Shown: positions 7,766 to 16,368 of the stretch, piece after piece | How positions within the stretch are numbered: the stretch's first letter is position 1 | Layout of the letters: each line of letters opens with the position of its first letter | Source of the DNA: Massilia frigida | GTDB taxonomy: Bacteria > Pseudomonadota > Gammaproteobacteria > Burkholderiales > Burkholderiaceae_D | Direction: 5' to 3' | Assembly (NCBI RefSeq): GCF_011682175.1 | Contig: NZ_WHJG01000042.1 | Location: 1 to 62,325 of the forward strand | Length of the DNA: 62,325 bases | Notes under the pieces: model-generated | Told to the model about the DNA's origin: nothing | The model's database searches: none | The model's input: the letters and a program-made list of their open reading frames with translations, nothing else | Position numbers and translations under genes: made by a program

Positions 7766-8203
7766 ATGAGACACCGTCAACACCATCAACAAGGCGTGGC
7801 GCTGGTCGAATTCGCGTTCGTGCTGCCGCTGCTGCTGATCCTGTCGCTGATGTGCGCCGAACTCGGACGCGCCGTCTACCGCTACAACACCACCACCAAG
7901 ACGGTGCGCAATGCGGTGCGCTACCTGTCCATGCAAACGCCCGGCACCCATGCGGCCGAGGCGCGCAACCTGATCCTGTACGGGAACGTGGCCGGCAGCG
8001 GCCTCCTGCTCGACCCGGCGCTGACGGCGGCCAACGTGCCGGCGCCGACCTGGCAAACGGCCGGCAGCGATCCGCTGATGAACACCGTCACGATCCGGGT
8101 GACGGGCTACCAGTTCCGGCCCATGGTGGCCAATATGTTCGGCGCCAGGTTCACCGCCATTTCCTACAACGATATCAGCGCCACGATGCGCAGCCCACTA
8201 TGA
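7766..8203 (+). CDS. tadE: TadE-family pseudopilin (145 aa)
   Basis: The N-terminus reads QQGVALVEFAFVLPLLLILS, the TadE-type cleavage and hydrophobic motif (Glu at +5 relative to the processed site). A 100-residue soluble domain follows. TadE and TadF are pseudopilins processed by the same prepilin peptidase and needed for Flp fibre formation. GAGGTGAGCGCC precedes the ATG. The stop TGA overlaps the next gene's ATG (ATGA at 8200-8203), indicating coupled translation with the second TadE-like gene. Confidence 0.85.
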   Translation: MRHRQHHQQGVALVEFAFVLPLLLILSLMCAELGRAVYRYNTTTKTVRNAVRYLSMQTPGTHAAEARNLILYGNVAGSGLLLDPALTAANVPAPTWQTAGSDPLMNTVTIRVTGYQFRPMVANMFGARFTAISYNDISATMRSPL

Positions 8204-8643
8204 AAACCAAGCGGAACGGCGCCTGCCAATATGGCGCGACAACGATCGAACTGGCGTTCGTGCTGGTGCTCTTCTTCATGTTCCTGCTCGGCGTGACCGA
8301 CGTGGCGCGCATGCTGTTTACCTGGAACGCGGCCACCGAGGCCACGCGCGCCGGGGCGCGCTACGCGGTGGTGTGCGCCGACCCGGCCAACCAGGGGCAG
8401 GTGCTGCAGAAGATGCGCATGATGGTGCCGGAAATCGGCGCGGTGGCGCTGGCGTGGGAACCGTCCGGCTGCGACGCCGCCAGCTGCGCCGGGGTAACGG
8501 TCACCATCACCAGCCTGCAATACCGCTGGCTCTCGCCGGTGGTCGGGGCGGTGATGCCGGTGCGCGCGCTGCCCGCCTTCAGCACCTACCTGCCACGCGA
8601 AATGATGCGGCGCGATCCGAATAACGCGCTGATCTGCCAATAA
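8200..8643 (+). CDS. tadF: TadE/TadF-family pseudopilin (147 aa)
   Basis: The segment YGATTIELAFVLVLFFMFLLGVTDVAR is a second TadE-like processed N-terminus and is followed by AATEATRAGARYAVV, typical of TadE/TadF proteins. Two or three cysteines occur in the soluble part (GCDAASCAGV). It is translationally coupled to the preceding gene by ATGA. By position it corresponds to TadF, but sequence alone does not separate TadE from TadF. Confidence 0.78.
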   Translation: MKTKRNGACQYGATTIELAFVLVLFFMFLLGVTDVARMLFTWNAATEATRAGARYAVVCADPANQGQVLQKMRMMVPEIGAVALAWEPSGCDAASCAGVTVTITSLQYRWLSPVVGAVMPVRALPAFSTYLPREMMRRDPNNALICQ

Positions 8644-8665
8644 AAACGCAAACAAGGAACCTGCC

Positions 8666-9862
8666 ATGAAAATCGCCATCGTATCGCCCGACAAACTCCG
8701 CCTCGACGACATCGGCCAGCAGCTAGCGGCCGGCGCACACGCGGTGCAGCCCGCCGTGGGCGGCGCCGGCGACCTGCTGGCGCTGGCCGGGCGCGAGCAG
8801 CCCGACCTGATGCTGGTCGACGGCTGCGCCGACAGCGCCGGCCTGGCCGCCGTCGCCACGCTCACCAGCCGCCATCCGCACATCGCCGTGGTGCTGCTGT
8901 GCGCCATCTGCACGCCCGACTTCCTGATCAACGCCATGCGCGCCGGCGTGCGCGAAGTGCTGCCGGCGCCGCTGGCGCAAGCCGACCTGGAGGCGGCGCT
9001 GGCGCGCATCGGCGCCAAGCTGCGCGGCGCCCAGGCGCAGAGCGAAGGCAAGGTGCTCGCCTTCATCGCCTGCAAGGGCGGCAGCGGCGCTACCTTCCTC
9101 GCCACCAGCCTGGCCTGCCAGCTGGCGCAAACCCGTTCCGTGCTGCTGGTCGACCTGAACCTGCAGTTCGGCGATGCGCTGGCCTTCGTCCACGATGGCC
9201 GGCCCGCCTCGACCCTGGCCGACGTGGCGCGCGCCATCGGGCGCCTCGACGCCTCCTTCCTGGCCGCCAGCACGGTCAAGGTGGCGCCCAATTTCAGCAT
9301 CCTGGCCGCGCCCGACGACCATGCCCAGGCGGTCGAGATCAGCGCCGCGCATGTGGATGCGGTGCTGGCGCTGGCGGTGCGGCACTACGACTACGTGGTG
9401 CTCGACCTCGGCCGCCCCGTCACCACCCTGAGCATCAAGGCGCTCGACCGCGCCTACCGTATCTATCCGGTACTGCAAGCGGGCCTGAGCTCGCTCCGCA
9501 ACGCCAAGAAGATGCTGGCCATTTTCAAGTCGCTCGATTACAGCGCCGACAAGATCGAGCTGATCATCAACCGCTTCGAGCGCAAGGGACCGATCGGCGT
9601 GGCCGAGATCGAGCGGGCGCTGGGCAAGTTCGCGCTGCACACGGTACCCAATTCGTACCGGCAGGTGACGGCGGCGATCGACCATGGCGAGCCGCTGACG
9701 GCCAGCGCGCGTGCCAATCCGGTGCTGCATGGCCTGGCCGGCCTGGCCGAGGCGCTCATGACGCGTCCGCAGGCCGCCCATGCAGCGCGCGACGGCGCGC
9801 CGGCGCGCCTGTTCGGCCGCCTGCTCGGACGCCACTCTGGAGAATCCCATGTCCTTCCGTGA
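8666..9862 (+). CDS. cpaE: Tad pilus localisation ATPase CpaE/TadZ
   Basis: The 398-residue protein has an N-terminal atypical receiver-like domain (about 1-115) and a C-terminal ParA/MinD-type ATPase domain. The deviant Walker A motif is CKGGSGATFLATSLA near residue 136, followed by LLVDLNLQFGD and YVVLDLGRP. TadZ/CpaE proteins place the Tad machine at the cell pole. AAGGAACC precedes the ATG. Its 3' end overlaps cpaF by 14 bases. Confidence 0.88.
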   Translation: MKIAIVSPDKLRLDDIGQQLAAGAHAVQPAVGGAGDLLALAGREQPDLMLVDGCADSAGLAAVATLTSRHPHIAVVLLCAICTPDFLINAMRAGVREVLPAPLAQADLEAALARIGAKLRGAQAQSEGKVLAFIACKGGSGATFLATSLACQLAQTRSVLLVDLNLQFGDALAFVHDGRPASTLADVARAIGRLDASFLAASTVKVAPNFSILAAPDDHAQAVEISAAHVDAVLALAVRHYDYVVLDLGRPVTTLSIKALDRAYRIYPVLQAGLSSLRNAKKMLAIFKSLDYSADKIELIINRFERKGPIGVAEIERALGKFALHTVPNSYRQVTAAIDHGEPLTASARANPVLHGLAGLAEALMTRPQAAHAARDGAPARLFGRLLGRHSGESHVLP

Positions 9863-11195
9863 ACAACTCAACGCGGTCGACAGCCAGGCCGACCTGCGCG
9901 TGGCCACGCCCGGCGCCAGCGATGACTACCACGCCATCAAGAGCCGCATTCACCTGAAGCTGCTCGACAAGTTCGACCTGGCCGCGCTCGAAGCGCTGCC
10001 AGGTCCCCTGCTGCGCGGCGAAATCGCGGTGATGGCCGAACGCCTGCTCGACGAGGAGCAGGCCGCCATCAACGAGTCCGAGCGGCGCTCCCTGATCCGC
10101 GACATCCAGCACGAAATGCTCGGCTTCGGCCCGCTGGAATTGCTGATGGCCGATCCGACCGTGTCCGACATCCTGGTCAACAGCTACAACCGGATTTTCG
10201 TCGAACGCAAGGGCAAGCTGGAGCTGAGCACGGTGCGCTTCACCGACGAAAAGCACCTGCTGCGCATCATCGACAAGATCGTCTCGCTGGTGGGACGGCG
10301 CATCGACGAATCGAGTCCCATGGTCGATGCGCGCCTGCCGGACGGCTCGCGCGTCAACGCCGTGATCGCGCCGGTGGCGCTGGACGGCCCGATGATGTCG
10401 ATCCGACGCTTCGCCCACATTCCGCTCAGGATGGAGAACCTGATCAACGACTTGCACAGCCTCACGCCGGACATGGCGACCGTGCTCGAAGGGCTGTGCA
10501 AGTCCAAGGTGAACATGATCATCGCCGGCGGCACCGGGGCCGGCAAGACCACCCTGCTCAACATCCTGTCGGGCTTCATTCCACCGGCCGAACGCATCGT
10601 CACCATCGAAGACGCGGCCGAACTGCAGCTGCAGCAGCCACACGTGGTGCGCATGGAAACGCGTCCGGCCAACATCGAAGGCAAGGGTGAAATCACGCAG
10701 CGCGCGCTGGTGCGCAATGCGCTGCGCATGCGCCCCGACCGGATCATCATCGGCGAGGTGCGCGGCGCCGAGGCGGTCGACATGCTGCAGGCGATGAACA
10801 CGGGCCACGACGGCTCGCTCACCACGATCCACGCCAACAACCCGCGCGACGCCCTCGCGCGCCTGGAAAACATGATCGGCATGGCCAACCTGAATTTGCC
10901 GCACAGGGCGGCGCGCCAGCAGATCGCCTCGGCCATCACGGTGGTGATCCAGGGCCTGCGCCTGATCGACGGACGGCGCAAGATCACCAGCATCCAGGAG
11001 ATCACCGGGATGGAGGGCGACATCATCACCATGCAGGAGATCTTCGCGTTCCGCCAGACCGGCGTGGCCGCCGATGGCGCGGTCGAAGGGTATTTCCAGG
11101 CCAGCGGCGTGCGTCCCAAGTTCAGCGAGCGCTTGCGCGCCTTCGGCGTGACCCTGCCGGACGCCATGTTCGACAGCACCCGCCGCTACCAGTAG
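9849..11195 (+). CDS. cpaF: Tad secretion ATPase CpaF/TadA
   Basis: This 448-residue cytoplasmic hexameric ATPase powers Flp polymerisation. Clear motifs are Walker A ([12 protein letters not shown], about 225-236), the Asp box ([11 protein letters not shown]), Walker B ([12 protein letters not shown]) and the His box ([18 protein letters not shown]). The N-terminal all-alpha part and linker have the usual length. The start is taken at 9849, where CCTT-free sequence GGAGAATCCC precedes the ATG; upstream in-frame codons lie inside cpaE. Overlap with cpaE suggests coupled translation. Confidence 0.93.
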   Translation: MSFREQLNAVDSQADLRVATPGASDDYHAIKSRIHLKLLDKFDLAALEALPGPLLRGEIAVMAERLLDEEQAAINESERRSLIRDIQHEMLGFGPLELLMADPTVSDILVNSYNRIFVERKGKLELSTVRFTDEKHLLRIIDKIVSLVGRRIDESSPMVDARLPDGSRVNAVIAPVALDGPMMSIRRFAHIPLRMENLINDLHSLTPDMATVLEGLCKSKVNMIIAGGTGAGKTTLLNILSGFIPPAERIVTIEDAAELQLQQPHVVRMETRPANIEGKGEITQRALVRNALRMRPDRIIIGEVRGAEAVDMLQAMNTGHDGSLTTIHANNPRDALARLENMIGMANLNLPHRAARQQIASAITVVIQGLRLIDGRRKITSIQEITGMEGDIITMQEIFAFRQTGVAADGAVEGYFQASGVRPKFSERLRAFGVTLPDAMFDSTRRYQ

Positions 11196-11204
11196 GAGGC
11201 CATC

Positions 11205-12212
11205 ATGCTCAGTCACGTCAATCGGATCGACGCCGGCGCGGCCGTTTCGCCGCTGCTGTCGGTGCTGGTCTTCATCGCGGTGGTGCTGCTGTTCGAGGGG
11301 CTGTACCTGATGTGGAAGACCTACCAGGGACCGCAGGCGAAGAAGATCGAGCAGCGCCTCAAGGCCCTGTCCGCCGCTGGCGACAGTTCGGCCCAGTCGC
11401 ACCTGCTGCGCGAGCGCATGATGAGCGAGCTGCCGCTGTTCCAGCGCCTGTTGCTGCGCCTGCCGCGCGCCCACCAGCTCGACCGCTACCTGCTGCAGGC
11501 GAACCTGGACTGGACCGTCTCCAAGCTGCTGCTGGCCTGCGCGGCATTCGGGGCGGCCAGCTTCCTGCTGGTGACGGCGCTGCTGCACCAGCCGTTCGTG
11601 CTGGGCGCGCTGGCCGGCGCCACCCTGGCCTGGCTGCCGCTGGCGTACGTGCAGCGCCGCCGCCGGCGCCGCCTGGCCAAGCTGGAACAGCAGTTGCCCG
11701 ACGCGCTGGACCTGCTGGCACGCGCCCTGCGCGCCGGCCACGCCTTCGGGTCCGGCCTGCAAATGATCGGCGACGAGATGGCCGAGCCGATCGCCAGCGA
11801 ATTCCGGATGGTGCACGACGAGATCAACTTCGGCGTGTCGCTCGAACAGGCGCTGGGCAACCTGAGCGTGCGCGCGCCGATCACCGACTTGCGCTACTTC
11901 GTGGTGGCGGTGCTGATCCAGCGCGATTCGGGCGGCAACCTGACCGAGGTGCTGGCCAATCTGAGCCGCCTGATCCGCCAGCGCCTCAAGCTGTTCTGGC
12001 ATGTGCGCGTGCTCTCGGCCGAGGGCCGCATGTCGGCCTGGCTGCTGTCGCTGCTGCCGTTCGCCATCGGTGGCTTGATGAGCGTGTTCAACCCGGAGTT
12101 CATGGCGCCTTTGTGGACCGATCCGCTGGGCCAGGGCCTGGTGCGCGGCATGCTGGTGTCGATGGCATTCGGCATCCTGCTGCTGCGTCGCATCATTCGT
12201 ATCCGTATCTGA
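11205..12212 (+). CDS. tadB: Tad inner-membrane platform protein TadB
   Basis: The 335-residue protein has an N-terminal membrane helix (about 17-33), a cytoplasmic stretch, two further helices (about 105-145), the T2SSF domain (DALDLLARALRAGHAFGSGL and IQRDSGGNLTEVLANL) and C-terminal helices. TadB pairs with TadC to form the membrane base on which CpaF acts. It sits 9 bases after cpaF, with AGGAGG before the ATG. Confidence 0.9.
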   Translation: MLSHVNRIDAGAAVSPLLSVLVFIAVVLLFEGLYLMWKTYQGPQAKKIEQRLKALSAAGDSSAQSHLLRERMMSELPLFQRLLLRLPRAHQLDRYLLQANLDWTVSKLLLACAAFGAASFLLVTALLHQPFVLGALAGATLAWLPLAYVQRRRRRRLAKLEQQLPDALDLLARALRAGHAFGSGLQMIGDEMAEPIASEFRMVHDEINFGVSLEQALGNLSVRAPITDLRYFVVAVLIQRDSGGNLTEVLANLSRLIRQRLKLFWHVRVLSAEGRMSAWLLSLLPFAIGGLMSVFNPEFMAPLWTDPLGQGLVRGMLVSMAFGILLLRRIIRIRI

Positions 12213-12224
12213 AAGGGGATCATC

Positions 12225-13133
12225 ATGTTCGTGCTCGCTGCCCTGGTCTGCCTGGCGGTTACCACCGCCATCGCCGGCCTGTTCCTCCTGCTCGTGCCCA
12301 GCCGCCTGGACCAGCGCCTGGACGCGATCGGCAATCCGGCCGCCGCCACCGACTGGAGCACCACCGTGGCGCACGCGGTCGGCCCGTTCGCGCGCGTGCT
12401 GGCGCCCGCCGGCGACTGGGAAAGTTCGCCGCTGCGCCTGCGTTTCATCCATGCCGGCATCCGGCGCGCCGACGCGCGCCTGATTTATTTCGGCCTCAAG
12501 ACGGTGCTGCCGCTGGTGTTCGCGGGCGCCACCTGGCTGCTGCTGCGCGCCTTCACCGGCATGGACGAGATGACGGTGCTGATGAACCTGGGGATCGCGG
12601 CGCTGGCCGGCTGCTACCTGCCGAACCTGGCGCTGTGGCTGCGCCTGCGCGAACGCAAGCGCGAGATTTTCGAGCACTTTCCGGACGCCGCCGACCTGAT
12701 GCTGGTGTGCGTGGAAGCGGGGCTGGGGCTGGACGCGGCACTCACGCGGGTGGCCGACGAAATGGGCATGAGCAGCCGCGCGCTGGCCGAGGAACTGCAC
12801 CTGACCAACCTGGAGATGCGGGCCGGGGGCAGCCGCGCCCAATCGCTGCGCAACCTGGCGCTACGCACCGGCATCGAGGAAGTCGGCACCTTCGCCACCA
12901 TGCTGGCGCAGTCGGACAAATTCGGCACCAGCATCGGCGAATCGCTGCGGGTGTTTTCGGAAGACTTGCGCCACAAGCGCCAGGTACGGGCCGAGGAACA
13001 CGCGGCCAAGGTGCCGACCAAGATGCTCATTCCCCTGGCCCTGTTCATCTTCCCGTCGATCATCATGGTGGTGCTGGGACCGGCCATGATCGTCATCGTG
13101 CGCACCATCATGCCGGTGCTCAGTGCCCATTGA
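12225..13133 (+). CDS. tadC: Tad inner-membrane platform protein TadC
   Basis: The 302-residue TadC-type T2SSF protein has N-terminal helices (about 2-25 and 85-130), the domain HFPDAADLMLVCVEAGLGLD with SDKFGTSIGESLRVFSEDLR, and a C-terminal hydrophobic pair ending at residue 302. AAAGGGG precedes the ATG, 12 bases after tadB. It is the last gene of the Tad locus; its last 14 bases overlap, tail-to-tail, the 3' end of the response regulator gene on the other strand. Confidence 0.9.
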   Translation: MFVLAALVCLAVTTAIAGLFLLLVPSRLDQRLDAIGNPAAATDWSTTVAHAVGPFARVLAPAGDWESSPLRLRFIHAGIRRADARLIYFGLKTVLPLVFAGATWLLLRAFTGMDEMTVLMNLGIAALAGCYLPNLALWLRLRERKREIFEHFPDAADLMLVCVEAGLGLDAALTRVADEMGMSSRALAEELHLTNLEMRAGGSRAQSLRNLALRTGIEEVGTFATMLAQSDKFGTSIGESLRVFSEDLRHKRQVRAEEHAAKVPTKMLIPLALFIFPSIIMVVLGPAMIVIVRTIMPVLSAH

Positions 13134-13857
13134 GGCGTTGGTGGTGGCGGGCGGCCTGGTCGGGCTGGGGCTGGACCAGGCCGTGGCGGATCGCGTACAC
13201 GTACATGCCGAGCCGGTTGGGCACATCGAGCTTGCGGTAGATCGAACTGAGATGGTTGCGCAGGGTGTGCTCGGAAATGAACAGGCGCCGGGCCACCTCA
13301 TGGTTGGCGCTGCCGCTGTGTTCGACGGCGGCGCTGACGATGGCGCGTTCGCGCGCGGTCAGGGCGGCATGCTTTTCGGCTGGCGGATCGGGGCGCAGCG
13401 CGCGGCACCAGCCCAGCATCTGGCCGAACACGCGCTCCATGGTGCCGGCGTCGAACCAGAGTTCGCCGCCGTGGATCTTGGCGATCGCCTTGATCACTTG
13501 TTCGGCCGTTACTTCCTTGTGCAGGATGCCGCGCGCGCCGCGCCGCACGGCCAGGTCGAGCAGCTCGGGGTCATGGGCGGCGGTGAGCACCAGCGCGCGC
13601 GAAACGCCGTTGGCCAGCAATTCAGGCAAGAACTCGACCGTGGAAACGCCGGCCAGGTCGAGGTCGAGCAGGATCACGTCGGGCAGCAGCTGCGCGGCGC
13701 CGGCCAGCGCCTCGGCGCAGCTGCGCGCCGTGCCCACCACGGCCATGCGCGGGCGTTCGGCGTCGACCAGGGTTTGCAAGCCCCACAGCATGGTCTGGTG
13801 GTCTTCGACCAGCATGACCTTGACCGGACCGGACAAGTCTTGTGCTTCACTGTTCAT
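13120..13857 (-). CDS. NarL/LuxR-family response regulator
   Basis: The 245-residue product has a receiver domain with acidic pocket E18-D19, phosphoacceptor Asp65 (ILLDLDLA), Thr/Ala after LVL and Lys in ILHKEVT, then a LuxR-type helix-turn-helix (TARERAIVSAAVEHSG, ANHEVARRLFISEHTLRNH, SSIYRKLDVPNR). The true start is the ATG at 13857, which overlaps the TGA of the histidine kinase gene (ATGA). It is the partner of the kinase at 13854-15539. Adjacent position to the Tad locus suggests it may control pilus genes, but no operator is identified. Confidence 0.9.
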   Translation of the reverse strand: MNSEAQDLSGPVKVMLVEDHQTMLWGLQTLVDAERPRMAVVGTARSCAEALAGAAQLLPDVILLDLDLAGVSTVEFLPELLANGVSRALVLTAAHDPELLDLAVRRGARGILHKEVTAEQVIKAIAKIHGGELWFDAGTMERVFGQMLGWCRALRPDPPAEKHAALTARERAIVSAAVEHSGSANHEVARRLFISEHTLRNHLSSIYRKLDVPNRLGMYVYAIRHGLVQPQPDQAARHHQRLNGH

Positions 13858-15539
13858 AATGGAATCTCCACGGTGACGATGGTGCCGTTGACGCCGTCCT
13901 GGCGCACGGAAGCGGCGCCGCCCAGGGCGCTGGCGCGCTCGCTGAGCGAACGCGGCTGGAAGGCCGGCGGCGCGCTGGCGCCGTGCGGGTTGATGATGTC
14001 GATGTGCAGCATGGCGCCGCTGCAGCGCAGCGCCACGGTGGCCTTTGTAGCATCGGTGTGGCGGCACACGTTGCTGATGCCTTCGCGCACGATCTGCAGC
14101 ACTTCCGCACCGAGCCGGTCTCCCAGCGCGACGCTGGCGCCGGCATCGATGCGGATCTCGACGCCGTAGGTCGCCAGCGCCTGGGCCGCCTGGCGCCGCA
14201 GCGCGGCGTCGAACATGGCGTCGCCGGCGGGCGCGGCGCCGCAGGCCCGGCTGGCCTCGTCGCGCAGTTGCGCGATGACGTCGGCCGCCATCGTCACCAG
14301 CTTGTCGAGGTCGTCAGCGAGCGGATTGCTGGGCGCGGCCTTGCGGCACAGGGCGACCAGGCCCAGCTGCAAACCGATGTAGGACTGGATGGCCGTGTCG
14401 TGCAGGTCGAGCGCGATCTTCTTGCGCTCCAGGCCGGCGGCGTCGGAAGCGATGCGGTCGAGCAGGTCGATGCGGTCGATGGCGCGCAAGCCTTGTTCGG
14501 CGATGCGCACCAGGAACAGGGCGTCGCCGCGGCCCAGGTGGCGCGTGCGGGCGGCCACGTAGATGCGGCCCTTGCCGCGCCCAAAGCTGACGGGGGCGCT
14601 GATGAACGCGGTGGCGCCCAGCAGCTCGGCGAGTTGGCGCAGGCGGACCGGGTCGTGCCGGGTCCAGGCGGGAAGCTCGCCGCCATGGCCAAGCGCGCAG
14701 CCGCCGAGAGCGCTCCAGCGGCACCAGGGACGCGTGTACAGCAGCACCTGCCCAGGCGGCCCGGGCAGCATGGCGCGCGCCAGGGCTGGGTCGATCGGGT
14801 CGGCCGGGGCCACCGCCGGGCCGCGTGCGCGCACCGTGCGCAGCGCGTGGCCGCCGCTGTCGCGCTCGTCGAGCAGCATCAGGCAACTGTCGGCCATGAA
14901 GAAGGCGCGCACCCGTTCCAGCGCGGCGGTCATGCTGCGGTCGATGCCGAAGCGCGGATTGGCCACCTGGTTCATCTCGCGCAGCAAGGCCTGGCGGCGC
15001 GCCGCCAGGATGTGCATTTCGCCCAGCTGGGCGATGACGCGGCCGAAGGCGAGCAGCACGGCCGCATGCAGGGCCAGGCGCGCCGGGCTCAGCTCGGGCA
15101 GCGCGACCAGCGCGGCCACGTAGTAGAGCAGGACCGTGGCGATGGTCACGCGCACGCCTTCGGCCAGGCCATAGCGCAGCGAGGCGACCACGATGGCGAA
15201 AAACAGGAATACCAGCGGGAAGATATCGGCCGGGCCGACCGCGGCCAGCACCGCCGCCGATACGGCCACGTCGAGCCGGTGGCGCAGCTTGCCACGGGTC
15301 CAGCGCGGCTGGCAGCGCGGGACCAGGTAGACCGCCGCGCACAGCACCGCGTAGACCGACAGGACCAGCAGCGCGGCGACGTTGGCGCGCTCCGGTCCGG
15401 GGTGGTCGAGGACGGCGACCAGGACCGCCGACACGGTCAGCACCAGCCTGATGCGCGCGACCAGCTGGCTGTATGCCACGTCCGACTGCGCCACCGAGCC
15501 GGCCGCATCCTTGTCGAGGGGGGAGTCCGCAATCACCAT
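13854..15539 (-). CDS. NarX/DegS-type sensor histidine kinase
   Basis: The 561-residue protein has about six hydrophobic segments in the first 175 residues, a GAF-like middle (about 200-360), a HisKA_3 dimerisation domain with phosphoacceptor His380 (ALDLHDTAIQSYIGLQLG), and a compact ATPase domain with N-box EGISNVCRHTDA and a G-box ending in SERASALGGAASV. It would autophosphorylate and pass the phosphate to the adjacent NarL-type regulator, translated by ATGA coupling. The signal is unknown; the integral-membrane sensor has no obvious periplasmic domain. Confidence 0.88.
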   Translation of the reverse strand: MVIADSPLDKDAAGSVAQSDVAYSQLVARIRLVLTVSAVLVAVLDHPGPERANVAALLVLSVYAVLCAAVYLVPRCQPRWTRGKLRHRLDVAVSAAVLAAVGPADIFPLVFLFFAIVVASLRYGLAEGVRVTIATVLLYYVAALVALPELSPARLALHAAVLLAFGRVIAQLGEMHILAARRQALLREMNQVANPRFGIDRSMTAALERVRAFFMADSCLMLLDERDSGGHALRTVRARGPAVAPADPIDPALARAMLPGPPGQVLLYTRPWCRWSALGGCALGHGGELPAWTRHDPVRLRQLAELLGATAFISAPVSFGRGKGRIYVAARTRHLGRGDALFLVRIAEQGLRAIDRIDLLDRIASDAAGLERKKIALDLHDTAIQSYIGLQLGLVALCRKAAPSNPLADDLDKLVTMAADVIAQLRDEASRACGAAPAGDAMFDAALRRQAAQALATYGVEIRIDAGASVALGDRLGAEVLQIVREGISNVCRHTDATKATVALRCSGAMLHIDIINPHGASAPPAFQPRSLSERASALGGAASVRQDGVNGTIVTVEIPL

Positions 15540-15956
15540 TCGCTGTCGTTCCGTTCGCAGTCAAGCCATGCTGCCTGCCGCCGGCGCCGTGGTGCCGGGC
15601 CGGGGTTGCTGTTGCCAATCGATTATTGATTGTAGGTTGTTACTTTCAGCCGCCCATGACGCGGGTCACAGCATCGGGCCATGCGCCGCGCACCAAAGGC
15701 GGGTAAGGTTCTGTGCGGCGCAATGGCGCGCCTTCGGCCACATACTGTCCAGCGGAAATGCGTACGAGATGGGCTACGCCAGCTTGCTCCCCTTCCATGA
15801 CGACCTCATCGTCAGCTAGCGCGCGTACATCCGTGCCGGCATGAAAAATGCCCCGTCATCACCAAGATGCGCGGGGCTTTTTTTCATCGAAACAGGCCGG
15901 ATGGCGCTGATACCATCACTGCAGCACGGCTGCGGCAGGAAGAATCATGCCCCCAT
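15540..15956. other. Intergenic region between the kinase and the RHS/immunity cassette
   Basis: It contains the terminator at 15843-15884, listed separately, and the upstream region of the leftward histidine kinase gene. TACAAT on the minus strand (15628-15634 region) could be a -10, without a good -35. No gene is supported here. Confidence 0.5.
15843..15884 (-). terminator. Terminator hairpin downstream of the immunity gene (bidirectional form)
   Basis: GCCCCG (15850-15855) pairs with CGGGGC (15872-15877), with an inner CATC/GATG pairing. Read leftward the stem is followed by ATTTTTC; read rightward by seven T. It would end the leftward chaperone–RHS–immunity transcript. It is almost identical to the hairpin at 21858-21893. 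Confidence 0.7.
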
Positions 15957-16355
15957 CTATTGATCGGAGTAAGCAAAAACGCCGATGAAAACGGGATCAT
16001 CTGCTATCGCGCGGGTGACGACTGCCGGGTCATACGCGAAGTCGTATTGAATAACAACCTCTCGTGCTTTTTCTATTCCCATTTTTTTCGCCGCTGCCAT
16101 CACATTGTCACTATACGTTTTTGAATAAGACAGAGGGGCCAAGAGGCGTGATAGCTCAACCACTTCATTGTCGAAAGACATGCTTTCCTGGTCGCTGAGC
16201 CTGTAATAACCCACGCCGCACAGGTCCTGCAGTATGTCGATGTCGTCATCTTCTTCAGTCTGAGGTGTCAAACCGACCCATGCCGACAGCACGCCTTTTT
16301 TTTCAAAATTCTGTTCATAAAACTCATCTTCATCGGAATAATCGTGTCGAGCCAT
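15957..16355 (-). CDS. Imm22-like immunity protein for the RHS effector
   Basis: The 132-residue acidic protein has KKGVLSAWVGL near the N-terminus and MGIEKAREVVIQYDFAYDP toward the C-terminus. This layout matches, as I remember it, the Imm22 (DUF4284) immunity family. The gene follows the effector after 13 bases, with GGAGGAAAT before the ATG. Its role would be to neutralise the effector's C-terminal toxin in the cytoplasm of the producing cell. Base composition is lower in GC than the flanking genes, as is that of the toxin tip. The family name is a recollection, not a search result; the immunity role rests mainly on position. Confidence 0.65.
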   Translation of the reverse strand: MARHDYSDEDEFYEQNFEKKGVLSAWVGLTPQTEEDDDIDILQDLCGVGYYRLSDQESMSFDNEVVELSRLLAPLSYSKTYSDNVMAAAKKMGIEKAREVVIQYDFAYDPAVVTRAIADDPVFIGVFAYSDQ

Positions 16356-16368
16356 ATTTCCTCCCTAA

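Noticed and set aside
9756-12842. A 1028-codon open frame on the minus strand across cpaE–tadC
   Set aside because: It is antisense to four clear Tad genes; its product is dominated by His, Gln, Arg, Ala and Gly without motifs, as expected of the complementary frame of GC-rich codons.
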